A stretch of DNA of 64,000 bases from JBKQHQ01 sp052148715 (GCA_052148715.1 JBKQHQ010000202.1:1-64000); one strand, 5' to 3'. Numbered from the stretch's first letter, positions 43,986-52,754 are shown. The notes: generated by a model not told the origin, from the letters alone. Made by a program: numbers and translations.

Positions 43986-44780
43986 ATGTGCACGATCATG
44001 GCCATGGCGGTAATCACCCTGTTGGTCATATTCTTGGCTATTTTAAGGGTCAACAAGTTATCTGACGCCGATGAATCAGATAAAATAAAAAAGATTCTCT
44101 GGAGTCGATATTTAGTAGGTTACTTTCCTAAGACAAATCTTGATCAAAAAGACGAGATTGCCAATGGAGACCGTCTAATTGCCTATGTAGAGCGGATCAT
44201 TGACAGGCAAATCAACAAGACGAGAGGCATCCTTCCTTTTAATTCGATCCTCATCGCTGCGTTTAACTTCGAAAGGAATAAGTTACTTGGTGCAACATCA
44301 TGGCGCATTGACGTGCCTGCCATGATATCTTTCGCGATCATAGGTTTGGCAATCTCCAGCGCCCTATGCCTCGTATTGTTCTTCGTGCGTCGGGGGAAGA
44401 GCAATCATTATGAATCCTTCAGCGCCCAATTCGAGTGGATACGTGGAATACTACGAAGCCGATCAAGTGTTATCGAGTGGGCGACTATATTATCATTAGC
44501 GGCGTTTCTCGTAGGAATCGCGTCGATAACGGCTGTTGAAATAGGTGCGCAGATTTGGCCGCCGGCGGCAGCGCACGTCGATCACTGCGGAGGCGGAGCG
44601 GCCGCAGGAGCCAGGCCGGCCGCGGCGGACGGAGGCGCGGGGGTCGCGCGGTGCTTGGGCGGTTCCCGGCAATCGGTCAGGGTGGAGGCCGGCGTCGCCG
44701 ACTCGGCAGGCGCGTCGCTGGCCGCGGTTGCTGAGGAAGCGCGTATCCAGCATCGCGAGACGATGTTCTTCCTGAAATAA
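43986..44780 (+). CDS. AT-rich multi-pass membrane protein of unknown function, chimeric 3' end
   Basis: A 264-codon frame with GGGAGG 7 bases before ATG 43986. There are four hydrophobic segments by eye: residues about 5-20 (MAVITLLVIFLAILRV), 85-97 (FNSILIAAFNF), 110-135 (MISFAIIGLAISSALCLVLF) and 160-185 (ILSLAAFLVGIASIT). The first 560 bases are markedly AT-richer than the surroundings. From about 44560 the frame becomes GC-rich and is simply the reverse of the lipoprotein gene's 3' end, suggesting the native stop was lost at a junction. The helix arrangement loosely recalls small membrane effectors of anti-phage systems, but no motif supports that. Confidence 0.6.
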   Translation: MCTIMAMAVITLLVIFLAILRVNKLSDADESDKIKKILWSRYLVGYFPKTNLDQKDEIANGDRLIAYVERIIDRQINKTRGILPFNSILIAAFNFERNKLLGATSWRIDVPAMISFAIIGLAISSALCLVLFFVRRGKSNHYESFSAQFEWIRGILRSRSSVIEWATILSLAAFLVGIASITAVEIGAQIWPPAAAHVDHCGGGAAAGARPAAADGGAGVARCLGGSRQSVRVEAGVADSAGASLAAVAEEARIQHRETMFFLK

Positions 44781-45049
44781 ACCTGGACTTCTTGGCCCGA
44801 GCCTTCCTGCGACCCGAAGGAAACCAGCGCGACCCCGCCGCCGCCGCGCGAATAGATCCAGACTTCCTCGCTGTTGGGCGCCGTCGAACGGCTCGTCGGG
44901 ATGCCGAGCACTCTTTCAACGCCGGTCTTGTCGGTCACGCCGGGGCGTATCTGCTTTGCGTCCGCAAGATTGATCTGCTGGCCGCCGCCGGTCGACGCGC
45001 AGCCCGCAAGGATCACGCAGATGCCGCAAATGATCGAATATCGACCCAC
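44582..45049 (-). CDS. SmpA/OmlA-like small lipoprotein
   Basis: A 155-residue lipoprotein. The signal and lipobox are ICGICVILAGCAS, with Cys at 17. The region DAKQIRPGVTDKTGVERVLG resembles the BamE/SmpA beta-alpha repeat (typically IxxGxTxxxVxxxLG), followed by a strand-rich part (VWIYSRGGGGVALVSFGSQE) and an Ala/Pro tail. The start is GTG 45049 with GGGAG upstream. The 3' end overlaps the plus-strand membrane protein frame by 199 bp, tail to tail. A role in outer-membrane assembly is possible by family only. Confidence 0.78.
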   Translation of the reverse strand: MGRYSIICGICVILAGCASTGGGQQINLADAKQIRPGVTDKTGVERVLGIPTSRSTAPNSEEVWIYSRGGGGVALVSFGSQEGSGQEVQVYFRKNIVSRCWIRASSATAASDAPAESATPASTLTDCREPPKHRATPAPPSAAAGLAPAAAPPPQ

Positions 45050-45220
45050 CGGAAGCTCCCCAGCCTGGGCCGACCGTAACAGAGTCTGGGTAAGAACGTA
45101 AGGGGCTAGCTGTTTGCTGCGGTGGACGAAGCGCGTCGCCTGCCGCCGCGATCCGGGCGCGACCGTCGTGCCGGGAACCGAAACGCCCCCCGCGGCTCGA
45201 TCAGGTCGCCTGCGAAGCGG

Positions 45221-45358
45221 TTATCGGTGCGCCGGTTTTAGCCACTCGCTGCCGGCCTTGCCGATCATGACCAGGCCATCCAACAACCGAAATGAGTACA
45301 GCGTGGCGCAGTAGGCGAGCAACACGACTGCAATGATGAGGACCGTCAGCTCAGCCAT
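45221..45358 (-). CDS. Small single-helix membrane protein
   Basis: A 45-residue protein, MAELTVLIIAVVLLAYCATL followed by YSFRLLDGLVMIGKAGSEWL and a short basic tail. One transmembrane helix covers about residues 4-21. GGAGGG lies 6 bases before ATG 45358. No family is recognised. The strong ribosome site and clean helix support it as real. Confidence 0.6.
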   Translation of the reverse strand: MAELTVLIIAVVLLAYCATLYSFRLLDGLVMIGKAGSEWLKPAHR

Positions 45359-45801
45359 AAGTCCCTCCACCAGAAATACGGCTCGGAAGCGGAGGTCTTG
45401 GGGGTACTCAACTCCGCTTCCGAGCCCCCGCCCAATTCCACGGACCGAGGAAACACACGACCTGGACTCACCGGGAACCAGATGATTGACGCTAGAATCG
45501 ACTCGTGTGATTTTCAACACGCATCAAGAAAAAACAGACGTTATCCACAGATTTGCGGTAGCATGGAACGGTTGGTTGGTTGCGCCCACGCCGCGAAGCT
45601 GATGCAACATCGTGGCAGGGCCATGTGTGCCAGGGAGCGCCGTCGCCATGCCAAACCACGCGTACCGGGCCGCACTCGATTACCGCATTAAATTTGTTTC
45701 ATTCTGATTCCGGCCGCGAATCGCGTATCGACGTACTCTGGACATTGAACGCACATGGGTTAGATTCCGTCAGCCGCTGGCGATGCCCGGAGGGGGAAGC
45801 C
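45359..45801. other. Leader region of the first outer-membrane barrel gene
   Basis: About 440 bp without a supported gene. It contains TTATCCACA at 45541, a perfect DnaA-box word, but only one, so origin function is not claimed. A GGAGGGGG ribosome site lies at 45789-45796 before the barrel gene. Confidence 0.45.
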
Positions 45802-46554
45802 ATGAGGAAGTTACTGCTTGGAGCTGCGATGTCGCTGGCCATGATGGCCGGTGCTTCGGCCGCCGACGTCCCGGCGGCCTACCCGGCGCCGATTCCGGTC
45901 GCCGTCAGGGTCCCGCCGCCGGTGTTCAACTGGACCGGCTGCTATCTCGGCCTCAACGCCGGCTTCGGCTGGGGAAGCAATAATGTCGTCGACCCGAACC
46001 CGAACGGCATTCCCACGCCACTCAATACGGGGACGGACGCGGAATCGGGCGGCGTCGGCGGCAGCCAGGTCGGATGCGACTTTCAGGCCGGCAGCTTTGT
46101 CTTCGGTGTCCAGGGCATGTTTGATGGGGCAGGGATCGCCGGCAGTCATCTGTATGGCGGCGCCGGAACCGAAACACTGGGAACCAACACGTCCTGGTTT
46201 GGCACGGTGACGGGACGCATCGGCTACGCGGTCGTGCCGTCAGCCTTGCTGTATCTCAAAGGCGGCGTAGCTTTTGTGCATGATCACTTTACGGATTCGG
46301 ACCCAGCTTTTCTGTCCTTTGGGGATGCCGACACGACGCAATTGGGCTGGACGATTGGCGGCGGCCTTGAATATGCATTCCTGTCCAGGTGGTCGCTTTT
46401 TGTCGAATATGCTTACTACGATCTCGGCAAGTTTAACGCCGCGCTGAACTACGGCAGTGGCTTCATGTACACATATAATGAAAAGCAGACCTTGCAGACG
46501 GTTCTCTTCGGCGTGAACTTCCGGTTCGGCGGACCGATCGAATCGAGATACTGA
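45802..46554 (+). CDS. Outer-membrane beta-barrel protein (Omp25/porin-like), paralogue 1
   Basis: A 250-residue exported barrel. Signal peptide MRKLLLGAAMSLAMMAGASA, then the family's Pro-rich linker (PAPIPVAVRVPPPVFNWTG) and first strand YLGLNAGFGWG. Alternating strands include WFGTVTGRIGYAVVPSALLY and LGWTIGGGLEYAFLSRWSLF, and the barrel closes with VLFGVNFRFGG. After that the protein runs on to ...ESRY, so it lacks a C-terminal Phe. Omp25/RopB-type proteins are abundant envelope proteins of rhizobia and brucellae. It is the first of five paralogues in 11 kb. Confidence 0.88.
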   Translation: MRKLLLGAAMSLAMMAGASAADVPAAYPAPIPVAVRVPPPVFNWTGCYLGLNAGFGWGSNNVVDPNPNGIPTPLNTGTDAESGGVGGSQVGCDFQAGSFVFGVQGMFDGAGIAGSHLYGGAGTETLGTNTSWFGTVTGRIGYAVVPSALLYLKGGVAFVHDHFTDSDPAFLSFGDADTTQLGWTIGGGLEYAFLSRWSLFVEYAYYDLGKFNAALNYGSGFMYTYNEKQTLQTVLFGVNFRFGGPIESRY

Positions 46555-46790
46555 TCGCCTGGTGAAGGCGGATATTCAGGACTAGGAAGCGGCGCCGACC
46601 GGTCGTCGCGAAATACTGATTGCCAAAGCGTCGGCTCGTCACTTCGGCGTCGGGACCTGGTATCCCCGGGTCGCCGGCGCAAGAGTTCGGCCGGCAAATC
46701 GATTGGAGGGGTGGCGGGGGTGCGCGGGGGCGCGCTGTGTTATGGTCAAGGCGGGTCAGGGGGTGTTCTGGTCACAACTTGAGGCCAGCC

Positions 46791-48992
46791 ATGATCAGGC
46801 TTCGGATTTTTGCCATCGCCATCGCCGCCGCTGTCGCCCTGACGGCCGGGCGCGCAGCAGCCCAATTGACGCTGGTCGGCGCGAGCGGGAATATCTGCCA
46901 GCTCAACGGCGAGACCATCTGGGCATCAGGTTCACCGGGTACGCCGACGGCGGCGCAGACGCAGTCGAACTTCGGAATGCAAGCGGCCGACCTCGGGACG
47001 CCGGTCGATAACGGCGGATCGACGCTCTATTTCCTGTTCGGCGATACCTGGCCGACCGGCCATGCACCGCTCGACCCGGTCCCGCCGGACGATTCCGTGG
47101 GCACGTCCACGCTGACCACTCCGCCGACCAGCACGACTTGTCTCGGGCTGCAACTCGCGACCAGCTCGAGCTCGCTGCCGACATTGGCCAGGCCGACCGT
47201 GACGCCCAGCATCGATCAGGGGTCTTTCAACGTGCCGTCGGGCGGCGTCTATGCTGGCGGATCGCTGTACGAATTCTTCTGGACCAATCATTGCCCCGTC
47301 CCGAACCCGGTTCCCGCCTCGCCGACCGACCCGCTCCTGCTGCCCACCGCGCCGACAGGCGCGAGCTGTCTCGAGGCCCCCACGCTCAACAGCATCGGCA
47401 GCAGCGTGCTGGGCCAATGGTCGGGCGGGAGCGACACGGTCTTCGACCAGGCGACGACCGGCGGCACGCCGGTGACGATGCCGAGCGGCTTCGTCTACGT
47501 GAATGCCGTGGATGCCGGGCATTGGCCGAATCTGGCGCCGGGCGGCCAACGCCACGTGTTCATCACCGGCGTTCCGCGCTACCGCGCCAGCGTTCCCTAT
47601 CTCGCCTACTCGACCGCCGCCGATGTCGCCGACCCGTCGAAATGGATGTACTTCAACGGCCTGTCGTTCAACACGCCCAATTGGATCTCCTATACGGCGT
47701 GGGAGAGCAATCACAACGCGGCGGGACGCTGGGTGCCCCCCTCCTCCGCCGCCGAGCTCTACAGCCCCACGACGGACGAGGCGTGCGTCGGCGAGCACTC
47801 GCTCACCTGGAACGCGCCGCTCAACAGCTGGCTGCTCCTTTATAACTGCAACACGGGCGGCGAGCGCCAGATCGAGGCGCGCTACGCGCCGGCGCCCTGG
47901 GGCCCCTGGTCGGACCCGATCGTTCTCCTCAGCCCCACGCACGATCCCGGCATCGTCTGCACGCTGATCATGAGCCCGAACGGCTGCCCGGGGCCTCCCG
48001 CCCTTGCCAATATGCAGCCGCTCAAGGACGGCAAATATCAGTACGGACTTTATGCGCCCTTCGTCATGAGCCGTTTCACGCAGGACGCCACCTCGAGATT
48101 GGCCCCGCCGTGCGAGCCCATGGTCGGGCCGACCGGCACGGTGATGACCTGCGTCTTCCGCACGACGATCTATTGGCTGCTGTCGACGTGGAATCCCTAC
48201 TATGTCGTCGTCATGCAATCGACGCTGCAGCTGACGACGCGCTCGGCGCCGGTGCACCCGGGCTCGGTCGTGTCGGACGTGGCGCCGATCGAGGTCGAGG
48301 GCCCGGTCACGCCGGCCCCGGGCAGCCCGGTGGAGGGCCCTGCCGCCGCGGTCGTGCTGAATGCCACGATCACCGCCATCGATCGGGAAAACGGGCTCCT
48401 CACCGTCACCGGCCCGCTCGGCAACGCCACCACGCTCAAGGCCGCTCCGGACCTGCTCGGCCGCGCCACGATCGGCGCGTCGGTGACGCTGCGCTTCGCC
48501 GACGCGGTGGTGACGGCGCTGCGCAAGGCCGACGCCGCGCCGCGCCGGGAGAGCGGCGATCCGAATACGCTCGAGGTGATGACCACGCTCGCCGACGTCG
48601 ACTACGGCAACCGCACCGTCACGTTCCGGCGCCCGAATGGGACGCCGCGCACCATCAAGGTCAGCCCGAGCGCCCAGGGCCTGGAAGCCGTCCGGCGCGG
48701 CGACCAGATCGTGATGCTGCTGACGCGGGCGGTGGCGCTGGACATAACGCCGCGCACCGTCTCGGCGCAGCCGTTCGAGCCCGGCGTCAACCGTTTCGGC
48801 GCCGACTACCGCTCCTTCATCCCGCGCGGCGGTCCGCGCGATTGTCAGGCGGCGTGCGGCGCCGACAGCCAGTGCCGGGCGTGGACCTACGTGCATGAAG
48901 GGATCCAGGGACCCGCGCCGCACTGCTGGCTCAAGGCAAACGTGCCGCCGCCCACGAGCAGCGACTGCTGCGTATCCGGCGTGATGCGGTGA
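46791..48992 (+). CDS. Exported DUF4185-like propeller protein with C-terminal PAN domain
   Basis: A 733-residue secreted protein. Signal peptide MIRLRIFAIAIAAAVALTAG ends near GRAAAQ. Residues about 30-500 resemble DUF4185/glycosidase-like beta-propellers: FLFGDTWPTGHAPLDPV, VYVNAVDAGHWPNLAPGGQR, PYLAYSTAADVADPSKW and EARYAPAPWGPWSDPIVLLS. Residues about 515-655 hold two repeats of a small strand-rich domain (ATITAIDRENGLLTVTGPLG; TLADVDYGNRTVTFRRPNG). Residues about 665-733 are a PAN/apple-type domain with a Cys cluster (DCQAACGADSQCRAW, HCWLK, DCCVSG). Carbohydrate or surface binding is plausible. Truncated copies of its PAN end occur at 50770 and 52221. Confidence 0.78.
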   Translation: MIRLRIFAIAIAAAVALTAGRAAAQLTLVGASGNICQLNGETIWASGSPGTPTAAQTQSNFGMQAADLGTPVDNGGSTLYFLFGDTWPTGHAPLDPVPPDDSVGTSTLTTPPTSTTCLGLQLATSSSSLPTLARPTVTPSIDQGSFNVPSGGVYAGGSLYEFFWTNHCPVPNPVPASPTDPLLLPTAPTGASCLEAPTLNSIGSSVLGQWSGGSDTVFDQATTGGTPVTMPSGFVYVNAVDAGHWPNLAPGGQRHVFITGVPRYRASVPYLAYSTAADVADPSKWMYFNGLSFNTPNWISYTAWESNHNAAGRWVPPSSAAELYSPTTDEACVGEHSLTWNAPLNSWLLLYNCNTGGERQIEARYAPAPWGPWSDPIVLLSPTHDPGIVCTLIMSPNGCPGPPALANMQPLKDGKYQYGLYAPFVMSRFTQDATSRLAPPCEPMVGPTGTVMTCVFRTTIYWLLSTWNPYYVVVMQSTLQLTTRSAPVHPGSVVSDVAPIEVEGPVTPAPGSPVEGPAAAVVLNATITAIDRENGLLTVTGPLGNATTLKAAPDLLGRATIGASVTLRFADAVVTALRKADAAPRRESGDPNTLEVMTTLADVDYGNRTVTFRRPNGTPRTIKVSPSAQGLEAVRRGDQIVMLLTRAVALDITPRTVSAQPFEPGVNRFGADYRSFIPRGGPRDCQAACGADSQCRAWTYVHEGIQGPAPHCWLKANVPPPTSSDCCVSGVMR

Positions 48993-49215
48993 AGGTGTCC
49001 CCAACAACGAAAGGCGAATCCGTCAGCAATTACGGCGGTTGAATTGCAGCGTAGAGCAACACTATTGCGCGCAGTGTTGCGCGATTAACGTACTCAATTT
49101 CTGTGAGAATTACCTGTGGATGTTGCACCCCGGGCACAGTCAGCCCAAAAGAATCGCGGTAAAAAGTTACCTGACGCTGGGTAATCTTTGCGCCGCGCAC
49201 GGCGTATAACCCAAT

Positions 49216-49220
49216 GGAGG
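49216..49220 (+). promoter_or_regulatory. Ribosome binding site that selects the GTG start of barrel paralogue 2
   Basis: GGAGG lies 5 bases before GTG 49226. The ATG at 49214 overlaps this site, so the ATG is unlikely to be the true start. The GTG start also gives the family signal peptide beginning MKKQVLLGTALSLAVAG. Confidence 0.75.
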
Positions 49221-49225
49221 GCGAC

Positions 49226-49957
49226 GTGAAGAAGCAAGTACTGCTTGGAACTGCTTTGTCTCTCGCCGTGGCCGGCGGCGCTTTCGCGGCCGATCTGCCG
49301 CCTGCGCCTCCGCCGCCGCCGCCGGTGCCTTACGTTAAGGGCCCGCCGCCGTTTAGTTGGACCGGGTGCTATCTGGGTGCTCAAGCCGGCTATGCGTCGG
49401 GTCGCTCCGCTTTTAGCGATCCAATTGACAACCCTCCCTTGTTCGGTGCGACCGTCAACACCCAAGGCGGACTCGTCGGCGGTCAGGCCGGCTGCAACTA
49501 TCAGTTCATGGGAGGATGGGTGGCCGGGCTCGAGGCTGCCGATGCTTGGGCGAGCATCAATGGCACGTCCACGGATGTCTTCTTTGGCAGCAAGAATGAA
49601 CATGCCAAGACCGATCAATTGGGGAGCTTAACCGGGCGCCTCGGCTTTGCGGCGGATCGCCTCCTGATTTATGGCAAGGGCGGCGTCGCCTGGGCCAATT
49701 CCGTTTACGATGTGAATTCAACACTTCTGGCCAGCGACTTTAACGGCTCGAGCATGCGGACTGGCTGGACCGCGGGAGGCGGTGTTGAATGGGCGTTGGC
49801 CGCGGGTTGGTCTGCCAAGATCGAATACAACCATTATGACTTGGGTACTGCCGCTCTTAATCTTGTCGGCAGCAACGGCGGCGGGACGCTTCAGGCCAAC
49901 GTAAAAACGACGATTGAAACCGCTACGGTGGGTCTCAATTTCCGCTTCGGTCACTAA
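49226..49957 (+). CDS. Outer-membrane beta-barrel protein, paralogue 2
   Basis: A 243-residue exported barrel of the Omp25-like family. The signal peptide ends at about GGAFAADL. The linker is extreme in proline (PPAPPPPPPVPYVKGPPPFS), then WTGCYLGAQAGYASGR. Strands include LGSLTGRLGFAADRLLIYGK, GWTAGGGVEWALAAGWSAKI and ATVGLNFRFGH at the end. The GTG start is explained under its ribosome site. Its gene begins 234 bp after the DUF4185-PAN stop. A GGCTATC/GATAGCC hairpin follows its stop. Confidence 0.88.
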   Translation: MKKQVLLGTALSLAVAGGAFAADLPPAPPPPPPVPYVKGPPPFSWTGCYLGAQAGYASGRSAFSDPIDNPPLFGATVNTQGGLVGGQAGCNYQFMGGWVAGLEAADAWASINGTSTDVFFGSKNEHAKTDQLGSLTGRLGFAADRLLIYGKGGVAWANSVYDVNSTLLASDFNGSSMRTGWTAGGGVEWALAAGWSAKIEYNHYDLGTAALNLVGSNGGGTLQANVKTTIETATVGLNFRFGH

Positions 49958-49989
49958 GGCCGCCACAACACGGTGCTCGACGCGCGGAC

Positions 49990-50009
49990 GGCTATCCCAA
50001 GTGATAGCC
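49990..50009 (+). terminator. Hairpin after barrel paralogue 2
   Basis: GGCTATC and GATAGCC form a perfect 7-bp stem with a 6-base loop, 33 bp past the stop. There is no U-run, so intrinsic termination is doubtful; it could protect the mRNA 3' end. Confidence 0.3.
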
Positions 50010-50047
50010 AATCTGGCCCCGTCGTAGGCCATCTCTCACGACCGCAG

Positions 50048-50692
50048 TCATGTCGTTTGGCGCGTTGTTGCGCCGTGCGGGCCGCCGAGTCGCTGCAGAA
50101 TCCGCTTTCCGACTTGGGTCTGCTTGTAGGCACGATAGGCCTCGCGGGTATAGCTGATCGAACACAAGTCGAGCATCGTGCCATCCAACTTTGACTTAAC
50201 TTGGCTCTTCGTCTGATCGATCTGCCAGCCGAGCTTAAGTAAGAAGCGCATCGTCACTTGGTTCCGCATCAGGATCGATGCCTTGACTTTGTCGACCCGG
50301 ACCGTGTCGAACAAATAATCAAGTATCGGAACGAATATATTTACCGTCGCGCCTTTGTTTCGATGCTCGGCTTCGCCGATGATGGCGTTCACAAGTGCTT
50401 CGTTTGCGGCATAATCGATGTCAAGCCTGACGATACCGACGTGAACGCCAGTCCGCCGCTCGAAAATTCCGATCAGAAGACGAGATCTCTGGTCGAATTT
50501 TTTTATATATTGGATGATATCGGATTTTTGCAATTTTAGTATCGGCGTGTTCAAAACGTGAGCAGTCCAGGGATCCGAGAGCCAGCTCGCCCAGCGGTCA
50601 GAGGCGTCCTCCCGTTTGATAGTCCGGGCAAAATATCTGCCGCATGGGAACCAGAGTGCTTTCTTGCGAGGCCTGTCATTCTGCGGATGCAT
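50048..50692 (-). CDS. GNAT family N-acetyltransferase (RimJ/RimL-like)
   Basis: A 214-residue protein with the GNAT order: a receptor region (YFARTIKREDASDRWASWLS), a central strand pair (LLIGIFERRTGVHVGIVRLD), the acetyl-CoA loop region (IIGEAEHRNKGATVNIFVPI) and VKASILMRNQVTMRFLLKLG. It resembles acetyltransferases that act on protein N-termini or small amines. The ATG at 50690-50692 is used because the frame upstream is the reverse of a PAN-domain fragment. The coding sequence is AT-richer than average for the window, consistent with transfer. Confidence 0.75.
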   Translation of the reverse strand: MHPQNDRPRKKALWFPCGRYFARTIKREDASDRWASWLSDPWTAHVLNTPILKLQKSDIIQYIKKFDQRSRLLIGIFERRTGVHVGIVRLDIDYAANEALVNAIIGEAEHRNKGATVNIFVPILDYLFDTVRVDKVKASILMRNQVTMRFLLKLGWQIDQTKSQVKSKLDGTMLDLCSISYTREAYRAYKQTQVGKRILQRLGGPHGATTRQTT

Positions 50693-50769
50693 GCTCTCTG
50701 CCCTCACGTTCGTGTCCCGAGCAGCGATATAGCTCGCCGGCGGCGAAACCGCTCGCGAACGTGCCCCCG

Positions 50770-50943
50770 TCCCGCGGCGGTCCGCGCGACCGTCAGGCGG
50801 CATGCCGGCGCCGACAGCCAATGCCGGGCGTGGACCCCCGTGCATAAAGGGATCCAGGGGCCCGCTCCGCACTGCTGGCTCAAGGCGAACGTGCCGCCGC
50901 CCACGCGCAGCGAGTTGCTGCGCATCCGGCGTGATGCGCTGAG
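50770..50943 (+). pseudogene. Truncated, frameshifted copy of the DUF4185-PAN 3' end
   Basis: The sequence follows 48821-48992 closely: shared words include cggtccgcgcga, caggcggc, gccgacagcca, gggatccaggg, cactgctggctcaaggc and gtgccgccgcccac. Indels break the frame, and no upstream gene body is present. It ends with the equivalent stop region (gatgcgctga) and precedes barrel paralogue 3 by about 240 bp, the same spacing as the intact gene before paralogue 2. Confidence 0.8.
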
Positions 50944-51180
50944 GCCGCCGCAAGCCACTGATCAAGCGGCGGAATTGAGGAGAGCGCGATATCACCTCGC
51001 AGCGCGAAAGTTCCGAAGTGGACCCACTGCGGACCTTCGCGGCCCTACCTCCGTACCACTACCCGAAGTAGAATTAACCTGGTTGTTGCATTTTTGAGAC
51101 GAAATGAAGCACGGAATCGAGGTATAAGAGCAACAACAGTCATTGTGTCACCAACGGGCGTTGGCAAACGAGAGGCCACG

Positions 51181-52026
51181 ATGAAGAAACTACTGCTTGG
51201 CACCGCGATGTCGCTGGCCGTGGTGGCTGGCGCTTCCGCCGCCGATCTGCCCGTCAAAGCTCCCGAGCTGTACGTCAAGGCTCCGCCGCCAGTATGGAGC
51301 TGGACCGGATTCTATGGCGGCGGCAACATTGGGTACAGTTGGGGGACCGGCAAAAGCACTTACTATGACCCCAACTTTGGCATTTCGGGGCTTGGCGCCC
51401 CTAGCGCAAATTCGGTATCGGAAAAGCTGGATGGCGTCATTGGCGGCGGGCAAATCGGCTACAATTGGCAGGTTAATAGCGTCTGGGTCTTGGGTATAGA
51501 GGCGGATATCCAGGGTTCGGGCGAACGAGGCAGCGGCGGCTTCAGCGATCCCTACTCTGTGGGGACGCAGTGTGACATATATTGTTCCACCGTCAGCGGG
51601 TCCATAACATCGGCCATTGACTGGTTCGGTACGGTGCGCGGCCGGATCGGTGTGCTCGCCACTCCGACTCTGTTGATATTTGGAACCGGTGGCCTTGCCT
51701 ACGGCGGGGTAAGCTCTTCGGGAACCATTACCGACGCCTGTGGTATTGGTGGTGGCCCTGGCGGCACCCATTGTGCCCCTCTCAGCTGGGGATTCAGTAG
51801 TTCGGCGACCCATGTCGGTTGGAGCTTGGGCGGTGGGGTTGAAGGCGTTGTTGCAAGTGCGCCCAACTGGACCTGGAAACTTGAATACCTCTACCTCGAC
51901 CTCGGAAAGGTCAGTGGAACCGGCTTAGAGCCGTTCGCGGACTTCGGCCCCCTGCCTTATACGTGGAGCACGAGGATCACGGACAACATCTTCCGCGTCG
52001 GCTTGAACTACAAGCTTAGCCACTGA
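51181..52026 (+). CDS. Outer-membrane beta-barrel protein, paralogue 3
   Basis: A 281-residue exported barrel. Signal peptide MKKLLLGTAMSLAVVAGASA, nearly the same as that of paralogue 1, then DLPVKAPELYVKAPPPVWSW and the first strand TGFYGGGNIGYSWG. Strand pairs include VIGGGQIGYNWQVNSVWVLG, WFGTVRGRIGVLATPTLLIF and VGWSLGGGVEGVVAS, ending NIFRVGLNYKLSH. Two Cys pairs in loops (QCDIYC; ACGIGGGPGGTHC) are unusual for a barrel and could make surface disulphides. Confidence 0.88.
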   Translation: MKKLLLGTAMSLAVVAGASAADLPVKAPELYVKAPPPVWSWTGFYGGGNIGYSWGTGKSTYYDPNFGISGLGAPSANSVSEKLDGVIGGGQIGYNWQVNSVWVLGIEADIQGSGERGSGGFSDPYSVGTQCDIYCSTVSGSITSAIDWFGTVRGRIGVLATPTLLIFGTGGLAYGGVSSSGTITDACGIGGGPGGTHCAPLSWGFSSSATHVGWSLGGGVEGVVASAPNWTWKLEYLYLDLGKVSGTGLEPFADFGPLPYTWSTRITDNIFRVGLNYKLSH

Positions 52027-52095
52027 TCGCCGCCGTCAACCGACCTGTCGAAGGCTGTTCGCGCCGCCGGTGATGCGATCGTTGCGGCGTTGCCG

Positions 52096-52219
52096 GCTCG
52101 GCGACGGTCGGCTGAAAGAACAGCCCAGAGACAGAATTTTGCCCTCGTGGGTTCGTTTCGTTTTCTGCTACCTACGCCATCAAATCCTCGTAAACATAAG
52201 CATCGGTTGCCGCTCGTGA
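52096..52219. repeat. Mosaic repeat R1, copy A
   Basis: It shares gctgaaagaacagc, cccagagacagaattttgcc and most of the following bases with copy B (55618). It shares aaacataagcatcggttg with copy C (58826). It switches abruptly at about 52220 into a PAN-domain fragment. Confidence 0.75.
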
Positions 52220-52220
52220 C

Positions 52221-52271
52221 GTGCCGCCGCCCGCGCGCAGCGAGTGCTGCCTATCCGGCGTGATGCGGTGA
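52221..52271 (+). pseudogene. Short remnant of the DUF4185-PAN 3' end
   Basis: The 51 bases match the last codons and stop region of the gene ending at 48992 (gtgccgccgcc, cagcga, tatccggcgtgatgcggtga). They are joined directly to mosaic repeat R1, with nothing of the upstream gene left. Confidence 0.75.
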
Positions 52272-52365
52272 AGTCGAGGCACGTGAGCAGCCGGCCGGAT
52301 TGTTCGCGAACGCGATGTCGCTTTGCGGCGGGAGAGTCCGGAAGCGCCCCGGAACAGAGGTCAGC

Positions 52366-52754
52366 CTACTGGAAATTGAGCTGCCACGAGACGCCAAAGC
52401 GATCATTCAACCATGCGAACTTGCGACTAAAGCCGTAGTTGCCGGGCGGCATCAGCAGTTCCCCGCCGGCCGCAAGCGCGGCTACCATTTTTTCCAGTTC
52501 TTCTTCGGTGCTGCAGGAGACGAACAGGGACGATGCAGGCGTGAATGTGAACGAGTGATGGACCGCGCTATCCGTGCACATCACCGTGAGGCCGCCGATC
52601 GAAAACGTTGCCTTCCTCACAGAACCCGCCGCGCCCGGCCCGTCTGCCCCGTAGCGCTGAATTTCGACGACGTGGCTATTCGGAATACCGAGACGTAGAA
52701 GGTCAACGCCTCCTCGGCTTTGCCTTCAAACATCAAGAATGGGGGCACTTGCAT
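52366..52754 (-). pseudogene. VOC family (PhnB-like) protein gene, single-base frameshift
   Basis: The frame from ATG 52754 reads MQVPPFLMFEGKAEEALTFY and goes on to SVF. The continuation in the next frame reads NSHVVEIQRYGADGPGAAGS, then VRKATFSIGGLTVMCTDSAV and finishes FAWLNDRFGVSWQLNF, a typical glyoxalase/PhnB-like fold of about 130 residues. Restoring one C in TTCCGAATAG near 52680 would rejoin the frames. It is therefore one recently broken gene or a sequencing error. The 3' part alone (52366-52620) is open from a GTG. Confidence 0.82.

Noticed and set aside
45541..45549. TTATCCACA, a perfect DnaA-box word
   Set aside because: Only one copy, with no AT-rich unwinding region or dnaA/parAB genes nearby; origin function is not supported.
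46932..49007. 691-codon antisense frame opposite the DUF4185-PAN gene
   Set aside because: Arg/Gly/His-rich translation typical of the reverse of GC-rich coding sequence; the plus-strand product has a signal peptide and recognisable domains.
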